Below are positions 52,338-63,740 of a stretch of 64,000 nt of DNA, piece by piece. This DNA comes from Lumbricus rubellus (Eukaryota; Annelida; Clitellata; Crassiclitellata; Lumbricidae). The translations under genes and the position numbers were made by a program. How positions within the stretch are numbered: position 1 is the stretch's first letter; every line of letters starts with the position of its first letter. The notes beneath the pieces are model-generated. The model searched no databases, had not been told where the DNA came from, and saw nothing but the letters and a program-made list of their open reading frames with translations. Where the stretch lies: the NCBI GenBank assembly GCA_945859605.1, contig OX243824.1, positions 2,933,797-2,997,796 of the forward strand, given 5' to 3'.

Positions 52338-54753
52338 CTACAATGAACAGCGGACGGAAATCACACAACGGATCAAGAGCATACGCAGGACTAAAAATCA
52401 CACAACGGACTAAGATCACGTGGAGGACTAAAAATCACACGGAGATCTAAAAATCACATGGATGACTAAAAATCACACGGAGGACTAAAAATAACGTAGC
52501 GGCGAAAATTCACGCAAAGAATCAAATCACACGAAGGACTGAAAATCACACAACGGACCAAGATCACAAGGAGGACTAAAAATCACTCAAAGGACGAATA
52601 TCACACGGAGGACTAAAAATCACGTAGCCGTTCAATTTCACGCAATGAATCAAATCACACTACGGACTAAAAGTCATAAAACGACATTTTAAATTGTATT
52701 CGCCAACCCACAACCGAATCTAACCATTCCCATTCGATGCAGCGCTCCTGAATGAGCTGGGGACCGTAGTTCAGAAAGTCGCTTTAGTAGTTTGGAAAAA
52801 ACGGTTACTTTTACAACATCATAGGTTTAATGAAAATCAAAGCGAAAAACATTTTTGGGAGTTATTCAGTTTTTTCGTACGTTTCTTGTAAAAGAAAGCG
52901 ATTGCATTAATGATCTGGGTGGTTACAGACAAGTCATCGTTGCCTGTTACATATTTTACTCAAAGTAAAGAATGGAAATAAAATGTTCCTGCAAAATTCA
53001 CATTAATATAGCTCTGAGACATTTCAAAGAGGTGTTTAAAAATTGCTGTACGTGGCATTTATAAAAGTTAAATTACTGAGCGCCTGTGTCCAAAGCTACA
53101 TGCATGTAACAAGTCATGACCATATTTTGTGTTATACTATGCTGTTAGCTTATTCTATGTTAGTGCTTTTATCTCATGTTGCCTAACGTTATACTGCTAT
53201 CTTCATGCTATCTTACGTCAAGTTATGTGATTCTACTTTACGTTGCTATCTCGCGTGATGTTATTATTCTTTTGTCATGCCAGGAAATGTTGCTGACTAA
53301 CGCAATGCTATTTTATATTTCAGATACGTAGACAGAAAATAATAATCTATGGTTTCCATTGCAAGAAATAATTGCCCCGATTACAAATTGGAAAATTTTT
53401 AATTGGAATACTTTCTAAAGCATGACAAATACTTATTTAGAGGTGTGCAAGTTTCTGACATCGGAAATTCCCTAAATGCCACACGTAATATATTTCTATG
53501 TCTTCCCGATGGTCATGTTAACCCTCAGGCTACCACGCTATTTTTGTAACACTGACTACCAAGGGGGGGGGGGTGGTTACCACCCCCCCTGGTATTTGGG
53601 TTTGGTTTGAGATATCATAACTTGTAATACACCTATGGATTCAGCATTCATTTCTGCACAAAATGGTATATTTAGGTTTAAAATATATGAAAGCACCCCG
53701 AAGTTATGAATTTTTTACCGTAGGCACCCGTCGATTCCACAAAATGTATACTTTCGCATAAGCAAAATATTAAATTCTGTGTGTTTTTAACATAAAATAT
53801 TTAATTAAAAATAGTTTACATATAATAAAGTCCAATATTCAACTATAAAACTAGTAATAAGTTAGTTTTAGTTACAATAAAAAGAGAAAAAAACATGTAA
53901 AACATGCTGAAAAATGCTTACGCAGACTTATCGGCTTGCACATTTAAATTTATTTTGAGCACTTCCGGTCATCAAATGTCAAATTAATTGGTATCAAAAA
54001 ATAGCCCTAAATACCCTCTATAGAATGACATAATTTATTTTTCTTAAAAAATAAAGTGCGAATAATTTTTAATAGGAAAAACATGAAAATTTTATGAAAA
54101 TAAAACACCTTTATTTATATTTTAATTTATTTTGAGCACTCACTGAGCGTGGAAATGTAGCCCTACATTCCCTCTACAGAATGGTGTAATTGGTGTCTCT
54201 TCATGTCAAAGGACGGATAAGATACAGCCGATAATCTAAGGGGGGTGGTATCCACCCCCCCCCTGGTGCCTCGGGTATATCGGGTATAACTTTTGAATGG
54301 TATGGTATATCATCACACATTTTAGCTCAAAATGTGTGCAAATGAATCCTCTACAGCTACCTAAAACGTTAAAATTTTATTCCTAACGAAAAAAGTTTGA
54401 TTTGGGAAAACACCTAGGGGGGGGGGGTGGATACCACCCCCCCCTGGTAGCCCGAGGGTTAAGTGCTGCGTTACGGCACAAGTGACTGATAATATTGTCT
54501 CGTACCTTGCATGCAGCCTCAATCGTCTTGCAGAGCGCACCAGCGGAAGGATCGCAGTGAAAGATGTGCGCGATGAATTGATCTTGTGCGCAATGCATGA
54601 TGAACGAACACAATCTATTGAACAAAAATATTATATGCATCTTATGATGTATGTATGTGTGTATGCATGTATGTGTGTATGTGTGTATGTGTGTATGTGT
54701 GTATGTGTGTATGCATGTATGTGTGTATGTGTGTATGTATGTGTGTGTGTGTA

Positions 54754-54786
<33 letters not shown>

Positions 54787-54839
54787 ATGTATGTATGTAT
54801 GTATGTATGTATGTATGTATGTATGTATGTATGTATGTA

Positions 54840-54905
<66 letters not shown>

Positions 54906-55191
54906 TGTATGTATGTATGTATGTATGTATGTATGTATGTATGTATGTATGTATGTATGTATGTATGTATGTATGTATGTATGTATGTATGTATGTATGT
55001 ATGTATGTATGTATGTATGTATGTATGTATGTATGTATGTATGTATGTATGTATGTATGTGTGTATGTATGTATGTATGTATGTATGTATGTATGTATGT
55101 ATGTATGTATGTATTTATGTATGTATGTATGTATGTATGTATGTATGTATGTGTGTATGTATGTATGTATGTATGCATGTATGTATGTTTG

Positions 55192-55225
<34 letters not shown>

Positions 55226-57139
55226 TGTATGTATGTATGTATGTATGTATGTATGTATGGGTTGCTGTTTGCATGCCTGCATCACTATAATATGAAATTG
55301 GATTTTTTATATTTCAAAACCTCAATTGACAAAATCGTTAAATTTCAAAGACTTTTTTGAACTAGAAAAGCACCAAGTTACTATGAAACTATAAAATGGC
55401 GAATCGTAGCTCGCAAATCAATGATGGATAATTATAATTATCTATCTACTTCATGGTACAGCATAGCCACAGGATACTTACTTTTCACATTCATGGCTCG
55501 TCGGCCGAATTAGAAACCTTTAAGACGCAGTTATTTGGAACTATATAAATTGAAGCCAATCGACGTCAATTATTAATAAACTTTCTTCTATCATCATAAT
55601 GTATAACAAAGTATGCAGAATCTTCCTTATAACATAAGTATTGTGTGTACAATATAAAACACCTTTATCACTGATTCATATGCTATAATAAATTCCAGCA
55701 GATCAGCGACGCATTACATTTCATCAAACGCTGTTACATTTATCGGATTCTTCCCTTTCACACAATTTTATGCGGAAAATTAAACAAAATTGTGCATGCA
55801 GTCATGATTATGACACTAATCTAGTCACATTAAATCACCCGAAAAAACATGAAACATGGTAACGGAAGATTGGAGGAATACAATCCCACGGCTGCCAAAG
55901 CTGACACTGTTTCGCATCGCTAAGAATGAGAATATTCCATATTGAGTTACTCTTATAGATATGTAGTAAACAAAAAAACGGTGTCTTCAAGCGAAAACAT
56001 TATTACACATTTAAGTATCCTGACTTCTACGTTGTAATTATTCTGGTCGACTTGAGCTTTATGCAATCAAATTTGATTTTTGACTGGCGATGAATGGGGA
56101 AATAATGCTAGAAAAGTCAATAAATTGGACCAAAATATTAATGGATTAAGTGAGTAAGCAGGTATTTTCCTTATTACCTCACTTGCCAACGCACAATGGG
56201 GCATAGCACGTTATAATACATAGAAGAAACAGTATTGGTAAAAATGGTGCAAATTAAATCACAGGCTGAATGAGATGACTGAAATATTGACTTTCAAATA
56301 AATCTCTTCCCATAAATAAATCACAGCGTGTTATCTCTAGATTAATTGGGCGAAGCCTAAGAGAGCACACAGTTCCTCGTTCTGGCGAAAGAACAGAGCA
56401 GATAACATTCATTAGTTTGGATTCAAAATCCTTTTTTAGGGAGTCTCGTAAAATACAGTATATCAGCCGCGGATACCCTGCGAATTTAAAAACCTGCGCC
56501 GTACTGCCTAGCACGTACGTAAACAGGAAAACGATTCCGATATAATTTTAATCGGGGTGCAAGTTGATTTTCAAAGGGGATGGTCGCGTTGGACTCAGAA
56601 TCAGTTTTTAAAATGCGAAAACATAATATTGTGCACATTTAAGAGCCGGTCTAAGGGTGTTCCCGACACAGGTCGAGCAGAAAAAAGCTATTTTTATGTC
56701 TGGCTATTATTTTCATGACACTTCTCAGAGTTGAGTTTTCACCAAGTTTAGATTTGTTCACATAATTATATATTATGTTATTTTTTATGCCAAGAATATT
56801 GAAAATTAATTTACTTCACAGAGCGTGGAGCTGATACTCGGTTTCTAAGCATGTTTTCAATATTTATTTGCATCGTTAAAAAAGTGTATATAATACACTA
56901 GTATAATCTAAATACAGGTGTCTAAAAAACTATTGTATTTTAAAGAACTAGCAATCAATGACGCTGCATTAGGATGACCATAAGTACGAACTAATGCGTT
57001 CAGGTTGGCACCGGCACTATCAGAGACGTAAAATGACGGGTCAAATGTGTTACTTACGTCATCGTCATAGTCATCGTCATCATCATCGTCATCATCGTCG
57101 TCGTCATCATCATCAGCAGCAGCAGCAACAACAACAAGC

Positions 57140-57203
<64 letters not shown>

Positions 57204-57297
57204 ACAACGACAACAGCAACAGCAACAGCAGCAACAACAACAATAACAGCAACAACATCGTCATCGTGTTCACTCGTAAGGGACAAACATGTAATTG

Positions 57298-57363
<66 letters not shown>

Positions 57364-59638
57364 AAACACACACACTCTTGTTATGGCAAGAAGACGATAA
57401 CTTTGTCAGCAGGTATAAAGTAAAAAGAATTAAAATTTAATTATTATTATCGTCTTTACCTGATGTTGTTCATGGCTATTCCCATGAAGGACAGGAATCG
57501 AACGCGACATTCAGCAAAAACATTCTGTGGCTTCTGAAATTGAAACAAAACAAACAAATAACGTATTCGTGACTCAACAAGGTAACGTAACATAGCAGAA
57601 TTTAAGATAATAAGAGAGAAACTTCGTCATCATTATTTGGACTAACCATGTTCCCATGAAATAAATTAATTTCTGCCGTGATTTCTTCTATGAGGCACAA
57701 GTAATCATCATAATGTAATTTTAACAAAATATGCAATTAATATAAACATGTACAACCTATTTGAAGGTGTCTAAGTTAGTTTAGCCTAATGGCACTCATA
57801 GGAACGGACATCCGATACCTATTGGGTTAATCGGGTCACCCACGACACGATCCGGCGTGAAAGGGTTAATCATCTTCGGACAACCCACCCGGACAACCTC
57901 CATCCGAACAAAAAAAATCTCGAACACTTCTCCGAACGATGGTCCTGTTTCATGATGTATCCTTGATTGCGCTCCATCCATTGCTTGCCTACGCGATCTC
58001 TGTCGCCCAGTCTCTGACGTTGTAACGCGTCGGGCTCTTCGCTCTGCTATGAAGGAACAACTCCTAGCTTCACGGACTCGCTTAGCTGCCAGACAACGCG
58101 GAACTGTTTTGGTTGTAGGTCCGTCCATCTGGAATGACCTCCTTCAAAACAGGGTTTATTTCCTCTGACCAGCCAAACTTTGTTTCCTAAATCATTGAAG
58201 TCTTTTATCATGCCGTAGTTGGGAGTGCCCCTGAATAGATTTCTGAAGAGGCTTTTTACAAGTCGATAGAATGAGGGAATAAAAAAATAACTATGTCCGC
58301 AAATACGTGAATATGTATAATTGAATCTGCATATTATAATATTATGCACATATTTACGGATAGATTATTATTATATGGATGCATAATAATATGTCTGCAT
58401 GTAGGCGTGAATGTAGTAGAGCGTTTCGTACAGCGATAAGTCAGGCACCACATGAGAGTGTTGTTGGCCTCATCATAATTTATAGCCCTTAATTTAGTTC
58501 ACAAAACTCATGGAATTGGTACCAGACACGAAACTTGACATTTTTTTGGAAATTACTTATTTATACAGCATGTGAAAACTAATTAAGTGGTGTCGTATGT
58601 CTTGCAATTTAATAGTTTTATAATTAATAGTAGTTACAGTTAAAAGTCACTGTGTCATAACAAAGATCATATATATATGCGAAACCATCCTCCTTTACCC
58701 TGCAGGTCTACAATATATTGGCAGAGTACAACCAGCGGCGGAGTGAATATTTATTTTTCAACAGTTTAACGTCGTCGTATGACATCAAAGGTTTTTGACG
58801 ACAATTTGCAGCTTGTACTCAGCATTAAAAATGAATTCATTGTGTCCGATACAATCGGATATACCAATCAACGTTGTCGTAATAATGTCATTGTTCGTAG
58901 TTTAATATCAAAATGTTTCATCGTTAATAACATCTTAATGGATGCTATGCTATGCTACATCTTTTGCAACTTCATTTACATGCTGCAGCATTTGTAACAC
59001 ACAAGCAATTCAGAAAAATTGTTTGATCACTATTCTTAACGTATATGGCTACATTTGAATATCAATCTGTTTATAAGCAAAAGTAATTTCTAAACAAAAA
59101 TGAACGAATAAGAGGCAATTGTAGTTCTGACATGCGATTCTTTTTGCACATTGCCATTTCCAATGAGCTTTAAATCAATCAAATCTAATATTACGATACG
59201 GTACGCAAACATTTTTGGGCGACAAACATGACATTATTTGCCTTAGACGAAATCATTTTTATATAAAGCAGATACAATCTTTTTAGAGGTGTCTAAAACC
59301 CGCAATAAGTTGGCAATTTTAAAACAACACTTTTTATTACTACACATATTTATAGCAGAATGTGTGAGAGAAAGAGAGGTGTGGAATCATTTCGTACCCC
59401 GTGTTCCGTGATTGTTATGGTAGATGGAGCCACAGCAACGTTAACGTAGGTCCACTTATCCGGAGGAAGTCTCATGTAGACGTTTTCTATGGCGCTGTTC
59501 AGGATCTCAACGCCTACAATATTCACCATCATCGTCGTCATCATCGTCGTAGTCGTCGTCATCGTCGTCGAAGTCGTCGTCGTCATCATCATCAACATCA
59601 TCATCATCGTCGCCGTCGTCGTCGTCATCGTTATCGTG

Positions 59639-59677
<39 letters not shown>

Positions 59678-60468
59678 GTCATCATCATCATCGTCGTCGT
59701 CACCGTCGTCGTCATCGTCGTCGTCGTCGACGTCATCAGCATCATCATAATCATCATCGTCGTCGTCGTTGTCGTCATCATCATCATTAATATTATTAAA
59801 CATAATTGAAATTAATAATTTTATTGTTATAATTATTAACAACATGATCAATTTATCATTTTCATAATCGTCAACATCATCATGATTATTAACATCAATG
59901 TTTTCAAATGTATATTGTCCTTATTTTAATTGCATTTCTTTGTTTATTTTAACCAATAATTTCGACAACCACTGGATATCTCCACAATGCTCCACCAATA
60001 ACAAAAACCAATCACTTAACCTATATATAGCAGAGTAAAGTAAACTTTAAAAGGTGTGTAATTGCATCGATTTAACATTCTTTTCTATTTTATTTTCATT
60101 CAGCATTTAATTCTTCTGGGGATTTATCGCTTAGCATTGGTGGTTTCACTCTCTGTCTGGATCAATTCAGAGTGCATGTCACGAGGGAGACAGACATACA
60201 GACAAACAGACAGACATACAGACCGACAGAGACTGTGACAGAGACAAATACAAAGGCATAGACAGAGACAGAGTGACAGAGACAAAGAGAAACAGATACA
60301 TAGACAGAGACATACAGAGACAGAGATAGAGAGTGACAAAGACAGTGACAGAAACAGAGAGACAGACAGAAAGACAGACAGAGACAGAAACAAGGACCGA
60401 GACAAAGACATAGGCAGAGACTGAAACAGAGACAGTCAGACAAACAAGCAAACAGATAAAAGTGAAAC

Positions 60469-60527
<59 letters not shown>

Positions 60528-63500
60528 TAGGAGACAGCGACAGAAGCAGATGGGATAGAGTGGAAGATAGACATGATTGTAAAACATTGACATGATTACA
60601 TAATAATTATACTGTTTGCGAGTTCTAAAATTAACCTTGGACACCTGTATTAATCAAATCTAAATCTGACCTGTTGGTCTGAGGACTTGTGTTGTTCCAA
60701 GATAATGACATCTTAAAACCTTCTTCGGTTCCTCCATTGGTGTCGGGAACGATGTATCTGCAATCAAATGCATTCACTTCATCTAAAACGCATGTTTCGG
60801 TGAAAGCGGCACTTTATAGAATTTTTAATAACTATTTTAGAGGTGTGCAAACTTATTCAAATATAATCTGTGGAATCTGTTCTGCCTCAACGTATTTTAT
60901 TATCGTGCTGTAATTATTTGTAGGTCCATTGGCCCAATTATAATTAACTCCATAAAATTCTTAAAGTGTTACTTTAAATCTGCTTATTCACCAACGCTTA
61001 GTCAAATGGGATTAATTGCCACATACTGCATGGAAAAGACTCATTTGATTCTTTCGTTCGCACGTTCATTGAATTAATCAACATAACGCCTTTTCAAGGA
61101 TTCAACACAGAGGCTCTCCCAGTCACAGCACGGCCAAATAAACTGTCTTGCGATGACAAAGGAATGCATGAGAAGGAGTTCTAGAAAGGGATCGGATGAT
61201 CAAGGGGAGACCATATACCTCAGGTCGAGGGTCCTACCAACGTGAAGGCACGGGTCTGCACAATGCAGGTTTGAGGCAAACAATTAAAGGACTGTGAGCA
61301 GACTTTGTTCAGCCAAACGAAGGGAGCGGAAATCGCAAGCACTAAGAGTATGACTAGAGAAGTCAGTGAGGTAGGCAGGAGTGAGACCTAACAGGCAGCG
61401 CCAAACTGGAGTAGCAATTCCATACTCGATTCTGCGACTTGAAGGGGATGGATGAATCCGAATTGACCAGGGTCTATGACAACTGAGGCCGTTACCCTGG
61501 ACAAAAGTTTGCTTGGCATATTACAGCACTTAATGAGCTGAATTTTTGAAGAAGAACGCCTTCGTATAAACTTAACGTATCAACGTTTAAACAACGTTAC
61601 ACGATCCGTCCGTTTTCGTATGTATACAACAAACTAATTGCATCTTTAAGAAAATATAACACCAATTGACTACTTCATAAAGGTGTCTAAATCAGTCAGA
61701 ATGTTCTTACTGATTGTATACAAATTGTGTTTGTATATGACTTGTATAATAGAATAATATGTGCGCCATCGTTGACAAGATCCAACTCCATATATTTAGT
61801 CCATATGTACTATACTATACTATTTTTGAATTTATAAAGCGCTTTTCACAGAACAACATAATCAGAGGTGCTCCCAGTGCGAAGATCTCCTTGGAATTAG
61901 AAAAGTTTCAAGGACACGCGCAGAAACATCAATGTTCCAGATAAGATCCATTCTATATAATAAATATTCGTGTATTTAAAATATATATAGCACCTATCAT
62001 ATGTCTCATAAAGGTGTGTAAGTGAAACGCAATTCTCTTTTCTACAAACTTAATCCACAATGTCATAGATTTACTGCCATTAGTACCGAATTAGCTTACT
62101 TTTGTAAAAGCTATCGAATGTCAGATGTTGGCCGTTCGGCGGATCTCGGATCCGCTCGAGGTTCGGCAAGTTGTTTGGACGAATGATTCCGCCATGTGGC
62201 GCTCCCTGCGACTGGTGTCGCAAACTCCTCTCCGTCAGTATCTGCTTACAGATGTCGCGCAGTGCACTCGCTATGTGGCGCGCCAAACCGTCGCAACGGA
62301 AGACGTGACACATGTGCTTGTGGGTTATGCTGTCACGTGCCACGTAGGCAAAATCCCTGGAGACATAAGGAGAAACAAAATTCTGTTATAAAACGGAAAT
62401 TTTGAAGGCTGTTTATTTAAATTATGTGATAGGCTGGAATGACAGTATTAGCATTGGTGAAGATGTTGAATTTTGTAAATGTCAATGCGTGTGTATGCTT
62501 GCATGCTTGCATACGCTTATTTAGCTGTTTTCCTCTTTCTTCGTCTACTCGTCTTCTTTATTCTCCTCTTCTTCCTCTCTTCTTTTCCTCGTCCTCCTCC
62601 TCCTCTTTTTCTTCATATGGCTCCTCCTGTTCCTCTTTCTCTTCCTCTTTATCCTTAACATTCTCCTCTTCCCATTTTTATCCTCCATTATAATGTTTTG
62701 TTTTCACCGATCTTTAATAATATGCAAGTGTTGATAGTTTTAAATGAATCCAGGTAATTTTGGCGTCTAAACAAAATAGAGGATTTGTTAAACATTTAAA
62801 ACCAAAAGCGACTGAAAGATGCACTGCAGAAGATATAAAATTTCATAAATGTTGAAAGAGGATTAAACATTCAAATGAATTAACATTCAATAAAATGATA
62901 GATCCTCAAGCATCTCGAAATGAATTGAACTCAATAAAACACCTCCAAATCAATTTCTGAACAAGTTATATATAAACAATTTGATACAGCTTTAGGTAGA
63001 TGAGAAACCCATGTTAACCACCTAGAGAAATTAAAAGGTCTAACTCATAGACAATTATTATAACGCTCATCAATAATATTATTAACTCTGGTTGGATGGA
63101 AAATTTTATGCACAAAATTATTACTTTTATAAAATAAATTTGTAACGCCCGTAAGGTCACGCCGAAATGTGAATCCGAGGCGCGGATAGTCAGCCGCTAA
63201 AACAAGATGTAGTTAGAGATCCACGTGGTTGAAAACCAAGGAGAATTCAGAAATGGTGAGATTTGAGTCCCTTTTTGAAGGAGGAAAGTGAATTCGAGCT
63301 ACAAAGAGAGAGCGGAAGTCCATTTCATTCCCATAACTGTTTTGCATCGGGGTTCAGTAAAAAAAGAGTTAAACCCGATACCCGATGAACACAATGAGGA
63401 GGATCCAGATTTGACGAGGGCCTATGACAACAGAAGCCGTTGCCCTCGAAAAAAATTGTTTGGCAGATGAACACAAGTAATGAGGAGGAATATAAGCAGT

Positions 63501-63740
63501 TAGTTGTGACTGAAGGTAGGTAGGTGTGTTGGTGCTGGGGGATTTGTAGGTCGAACATGCCAATTTGAATTTTATTCATAATACATTCATTACTTTTTTG
63601 ATATCAAACGAAATTTCTAACGCTGAAATAAAATAGAATAAATAATAATATAAACAAAGGTGTCTATGAAAAAATTGAAAGTTGTGTTAATGATCTCGAA
63701 CGTTGAGAGCAGCAAAAACATATTTAGAACTTACCTCTCT
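52224..63740 (-). CDS. APBB: APBB/Fe65-family adaptor, 3' part (end of PTB1, PTB2, C-terminus); continues beyond the window
   Basis: Fe65 proteins carry a WW domain and two PTB domains; PTB2 binds the cytoplasmic tail of APP-family proteins, and PTB1 binds nuclear and membrane partners. Exons on the minus strand: 63740-63735 (microexon), 62356-62100, 60757-60671, 59513-59398, 57533-57460, 54614-54506, 52337-52224 (stop). All join in phase. Diagnostic pieces: DFAYVARD and CHVFRC (end of PTB1); RCHYLGTTQVLRPTGVEILN, TYVNVAVAPSTITIT, ECRVRFLSFMGIAM, FIMHCAQDQFIAHIFHC and IEAACKLRYQKCLDA (PTB2). The WW domain and the first half of PTB1 must lie beyond 64000. APBB1, 2 and 3 cannot be separated, and an invertebrate may have one ortholog. 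The last residues after LRYQKCLDA do not resemble the vertebrate C-terminus. Confidence 0.93.
52379..52685. repeat. Degenerate ~20-bp minisatellite in the last APBB intron
   Basis: About 14 units of the type ggactaaaaatcacacgga, with variants such as tcacgtagc and tcacaacgg. It lies about 40 bases upstream, in transcript terms, of the last exon's acceptor. Confidence 0.85.
53522..54458 (-). mobile_element. piggyBac-type 0.95-kb element, intact, in the last APBB intron
   Basis: Flanked by TTAA at 53518-53521 and 54459-54462. Ends CCCTCAGGCTACCA and TGGTAGCCCGAGGG are an inverted repeat. It contains G-rich hairpins (GGGGTGGTTACCACCCC type) near both ends. Reverse orientation relative to 17213-18198. 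No transposase ORF. Confidence 0.9.
54506..54614 (-). CDS. APBB: APBB exon: PTB2 C-terminal strand and helix
   Basis: Encodes LCSFIMHCAQDQFIAHIFHC, then DPSAGALCKTIEAACK, equivalent to vertebrate 'FAFIM...CHVFWCEPNA...AVQAAC'. Acceptor TTGTTCAATAG; donor AAG|GTACGA. The acceptor is about 30 bases from a 0.6 kb (GTAT)n array, and the donor about 45 bases from a piggyBac-type element. Confidence 0.94.
54645..55260. repeat. (GTAT)n microsatellite, ~615 bp
   Basis: Nearly uninterrupted ATGT/GTAT repeat with GTGT stretches at its left. It creates long open frames on both strands (Tyr/Val/Cys/Met or Thr/His/Ile), which are artefacts. It sits just upstream of an APBB exon acceptor in transcript direction. 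Confidence 0.97.
55262..57055. other. APBB intron, no exon seen
   Basis: Contains a minus-strand motif at ~55662 (aaaacacctttatcac) and a plus-strand one at ~56915 (acaggtgtctaaa). Open frames at 56254-56514 and near 56950 lack Fe65-like sequence. Confidence 0.55.
57060..57362. repeat. Compound microsatellite: (ATC)n, (CAA/CAG)n, (CA)n in an APBB intron
   Basis: Runs of cat/cgt to 57110, aac/agc to about 57260, then (CA)n at 57300-57362. Long frames on both strands are artefacts. Confidence 0.94.
57460..57533 (-). CDS. APBB: APBB exon: PTB2 core strand
   Basis: Encodes KPQNVFAECRVRFLSFMGIA, then MNNI. The ECRVRFLSF string is almost unchanged across the Fe65 family. Acceptor TTTCAATTTCAG; donor AG|GTAAAG. 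74 bp. Confidence 0.96.
57955..58285 (+). mobile_element. L2-like LINE 3' end (relic) in an APBB intron
   Basis: The plus strand encodes RRALRSAMKEQLLASRTRLA, then RQRGTVLVVGPSIWNDLL, the usual C-terminus of L2/CR1 reverse transcriptases. The decayed 3' tail gggagtgcccctgaatagat follows. Opposite in sense to the host gene. Confidence 0.82.
59398..59513 (-). CDS. APBB: APBB exon: PTB2 helix 1 and following strands
   Basis: Encodes GVEILNSAIENVYMRLPPDK, then WTYVNVAVAPSTITITEHG, matching the 'GV.V.N.A...W....V.VA..T.TI' core of Fe65 PTB2. Acceptor AATATTGTAG|GC lies directly against a trinucleotide repeat tract; donor GGG|GTACGA. Confidence 0.95.
59521..59790. repeat. (ATC/GTC)n trinucleotide tract
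   Basis: About 270 bp of mixed atc/gtc repeats adjoining the acceptor of the APBB exon at 59513. Open frames across it (poly-His, poly-Asp, poly-Ile) are by-products of the period of three. Confidence 0.95.
60180..60535. repeat. (GACA)n-rich tract in an APBB intron
   Basis: Imperfect agac/gaca repeats, most regular at 60470-60530 (gacagacagaca). Open frames rich in Leu/Ser/Cys/Val on the minus strand come from the repeat. Confidence 0.93.
60671..60757 (-). CDS. APBB: APBB exon: start of PTB2
   Basis: Encodes TSFPTPMEEPKKVLRCHYLG, then TTQVLRPT. Acceptor GATTGCAG|AT; donor ACAG|GTCAGA. This corresponds to the 'YLGN.PVAKPVG' strand of Fe65 PTB2. 87 bp. Confidence 0.93.
61075..61440 (-). mobile_element. 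L2-like LINE 3' end (relic) in an APBB intron
   Basis: The minus strand reads GLTPAYLTDFSSHTLSACDF near the ORF end, then the 3' tail with gagcctctgtg and gaaaaggcg. Typical 'L...APxYLxDL' C-terminal region of L2-type elements. Confidence 0.75.
61440..61695 (+). repeat. Hairpin-motif repeat unit
   Basis: ggatggatgaatccgaattg, arms CCAGGGT (61467-61473) and ACCCTGG (61494-61500), gcttggcatattacagc, then aaaatataacacc and cataaaggtgtctaa at ~61678. Confidence 0.78.
62100..62356 (-). CDS. APBB: APBB exon: second half of PTB1 and the inter-PTB linker
   Basis: Begins G|DFAYVARDSITHKHMCHVFRC after acceptor TGTCTCCAG and continues through HIASALRDICKQIL, a typical PTB C-terminal helix. A Pro/Asn/Arg-rich linker follows, to DSFYK, then donor A|GTAAGC. 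257 bp. Confidence 0.95.
62540..62680. repeat. Polypyrimidine (TCC/TCT) tract in an APBB intron
   Basis: About 140 bases of almost pure C/T on the plus strand, so purine-rich in the transcript. Low-complexity sequence. Confidence 0.9.
63395..63670 (+). repeat. Hairpin-motif repeat unit
   Basis: aggatccagatttgacgagg, arms CGAGGGC (63415-63421) and GCCCTCG (63442-63448), aaattgtttggca, then aaacaaaggtgtctatg at ~63658. It lies in an APBB intron. Confidence 0.78.
63735..63740 (-). CDS. APBB: Candidate 6-nt microexon (AGAGAG) of the APBB gene
   Basis: On the minus strand the sequence reads ...gctaactgaag|AGAGAG|gtaagttc. The next exon begins G|GAT TTT GCC (DFAYVARD). Six bases keep the phase: with the last base of the previous codon they add Glu-Arg before Asp. 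A 6-nt microexon inserting Glu-Arg at this place is known in mammalian Fe65 and is used in neurons. The donor is strong; the acceptor is modest. The preceding exon is outside the window, so this rests on position, phase and the donor. Confidence 0.62.

Noticed and set aside
54482..55360. 290-codon and other long frames over the (GTAT)n array
   Set aside because: Pure consequence of a 4-bp repeat open in several frames on both strands; the region is intronic to APBB.
56908..57060. Open frame with YGHPNAASL as a missing APBB exon
   Set aside because: PTB2 is already complete from the neighbouring exons in phase; the frame has no fitting acceptor and donor.
59350..59851. Poly-His, poly-Asp, poly-Thr and poly-Ile frames
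   Set aside because: Microsatellite artefacts; only the 59398-59513 exon is real coding sequence here.
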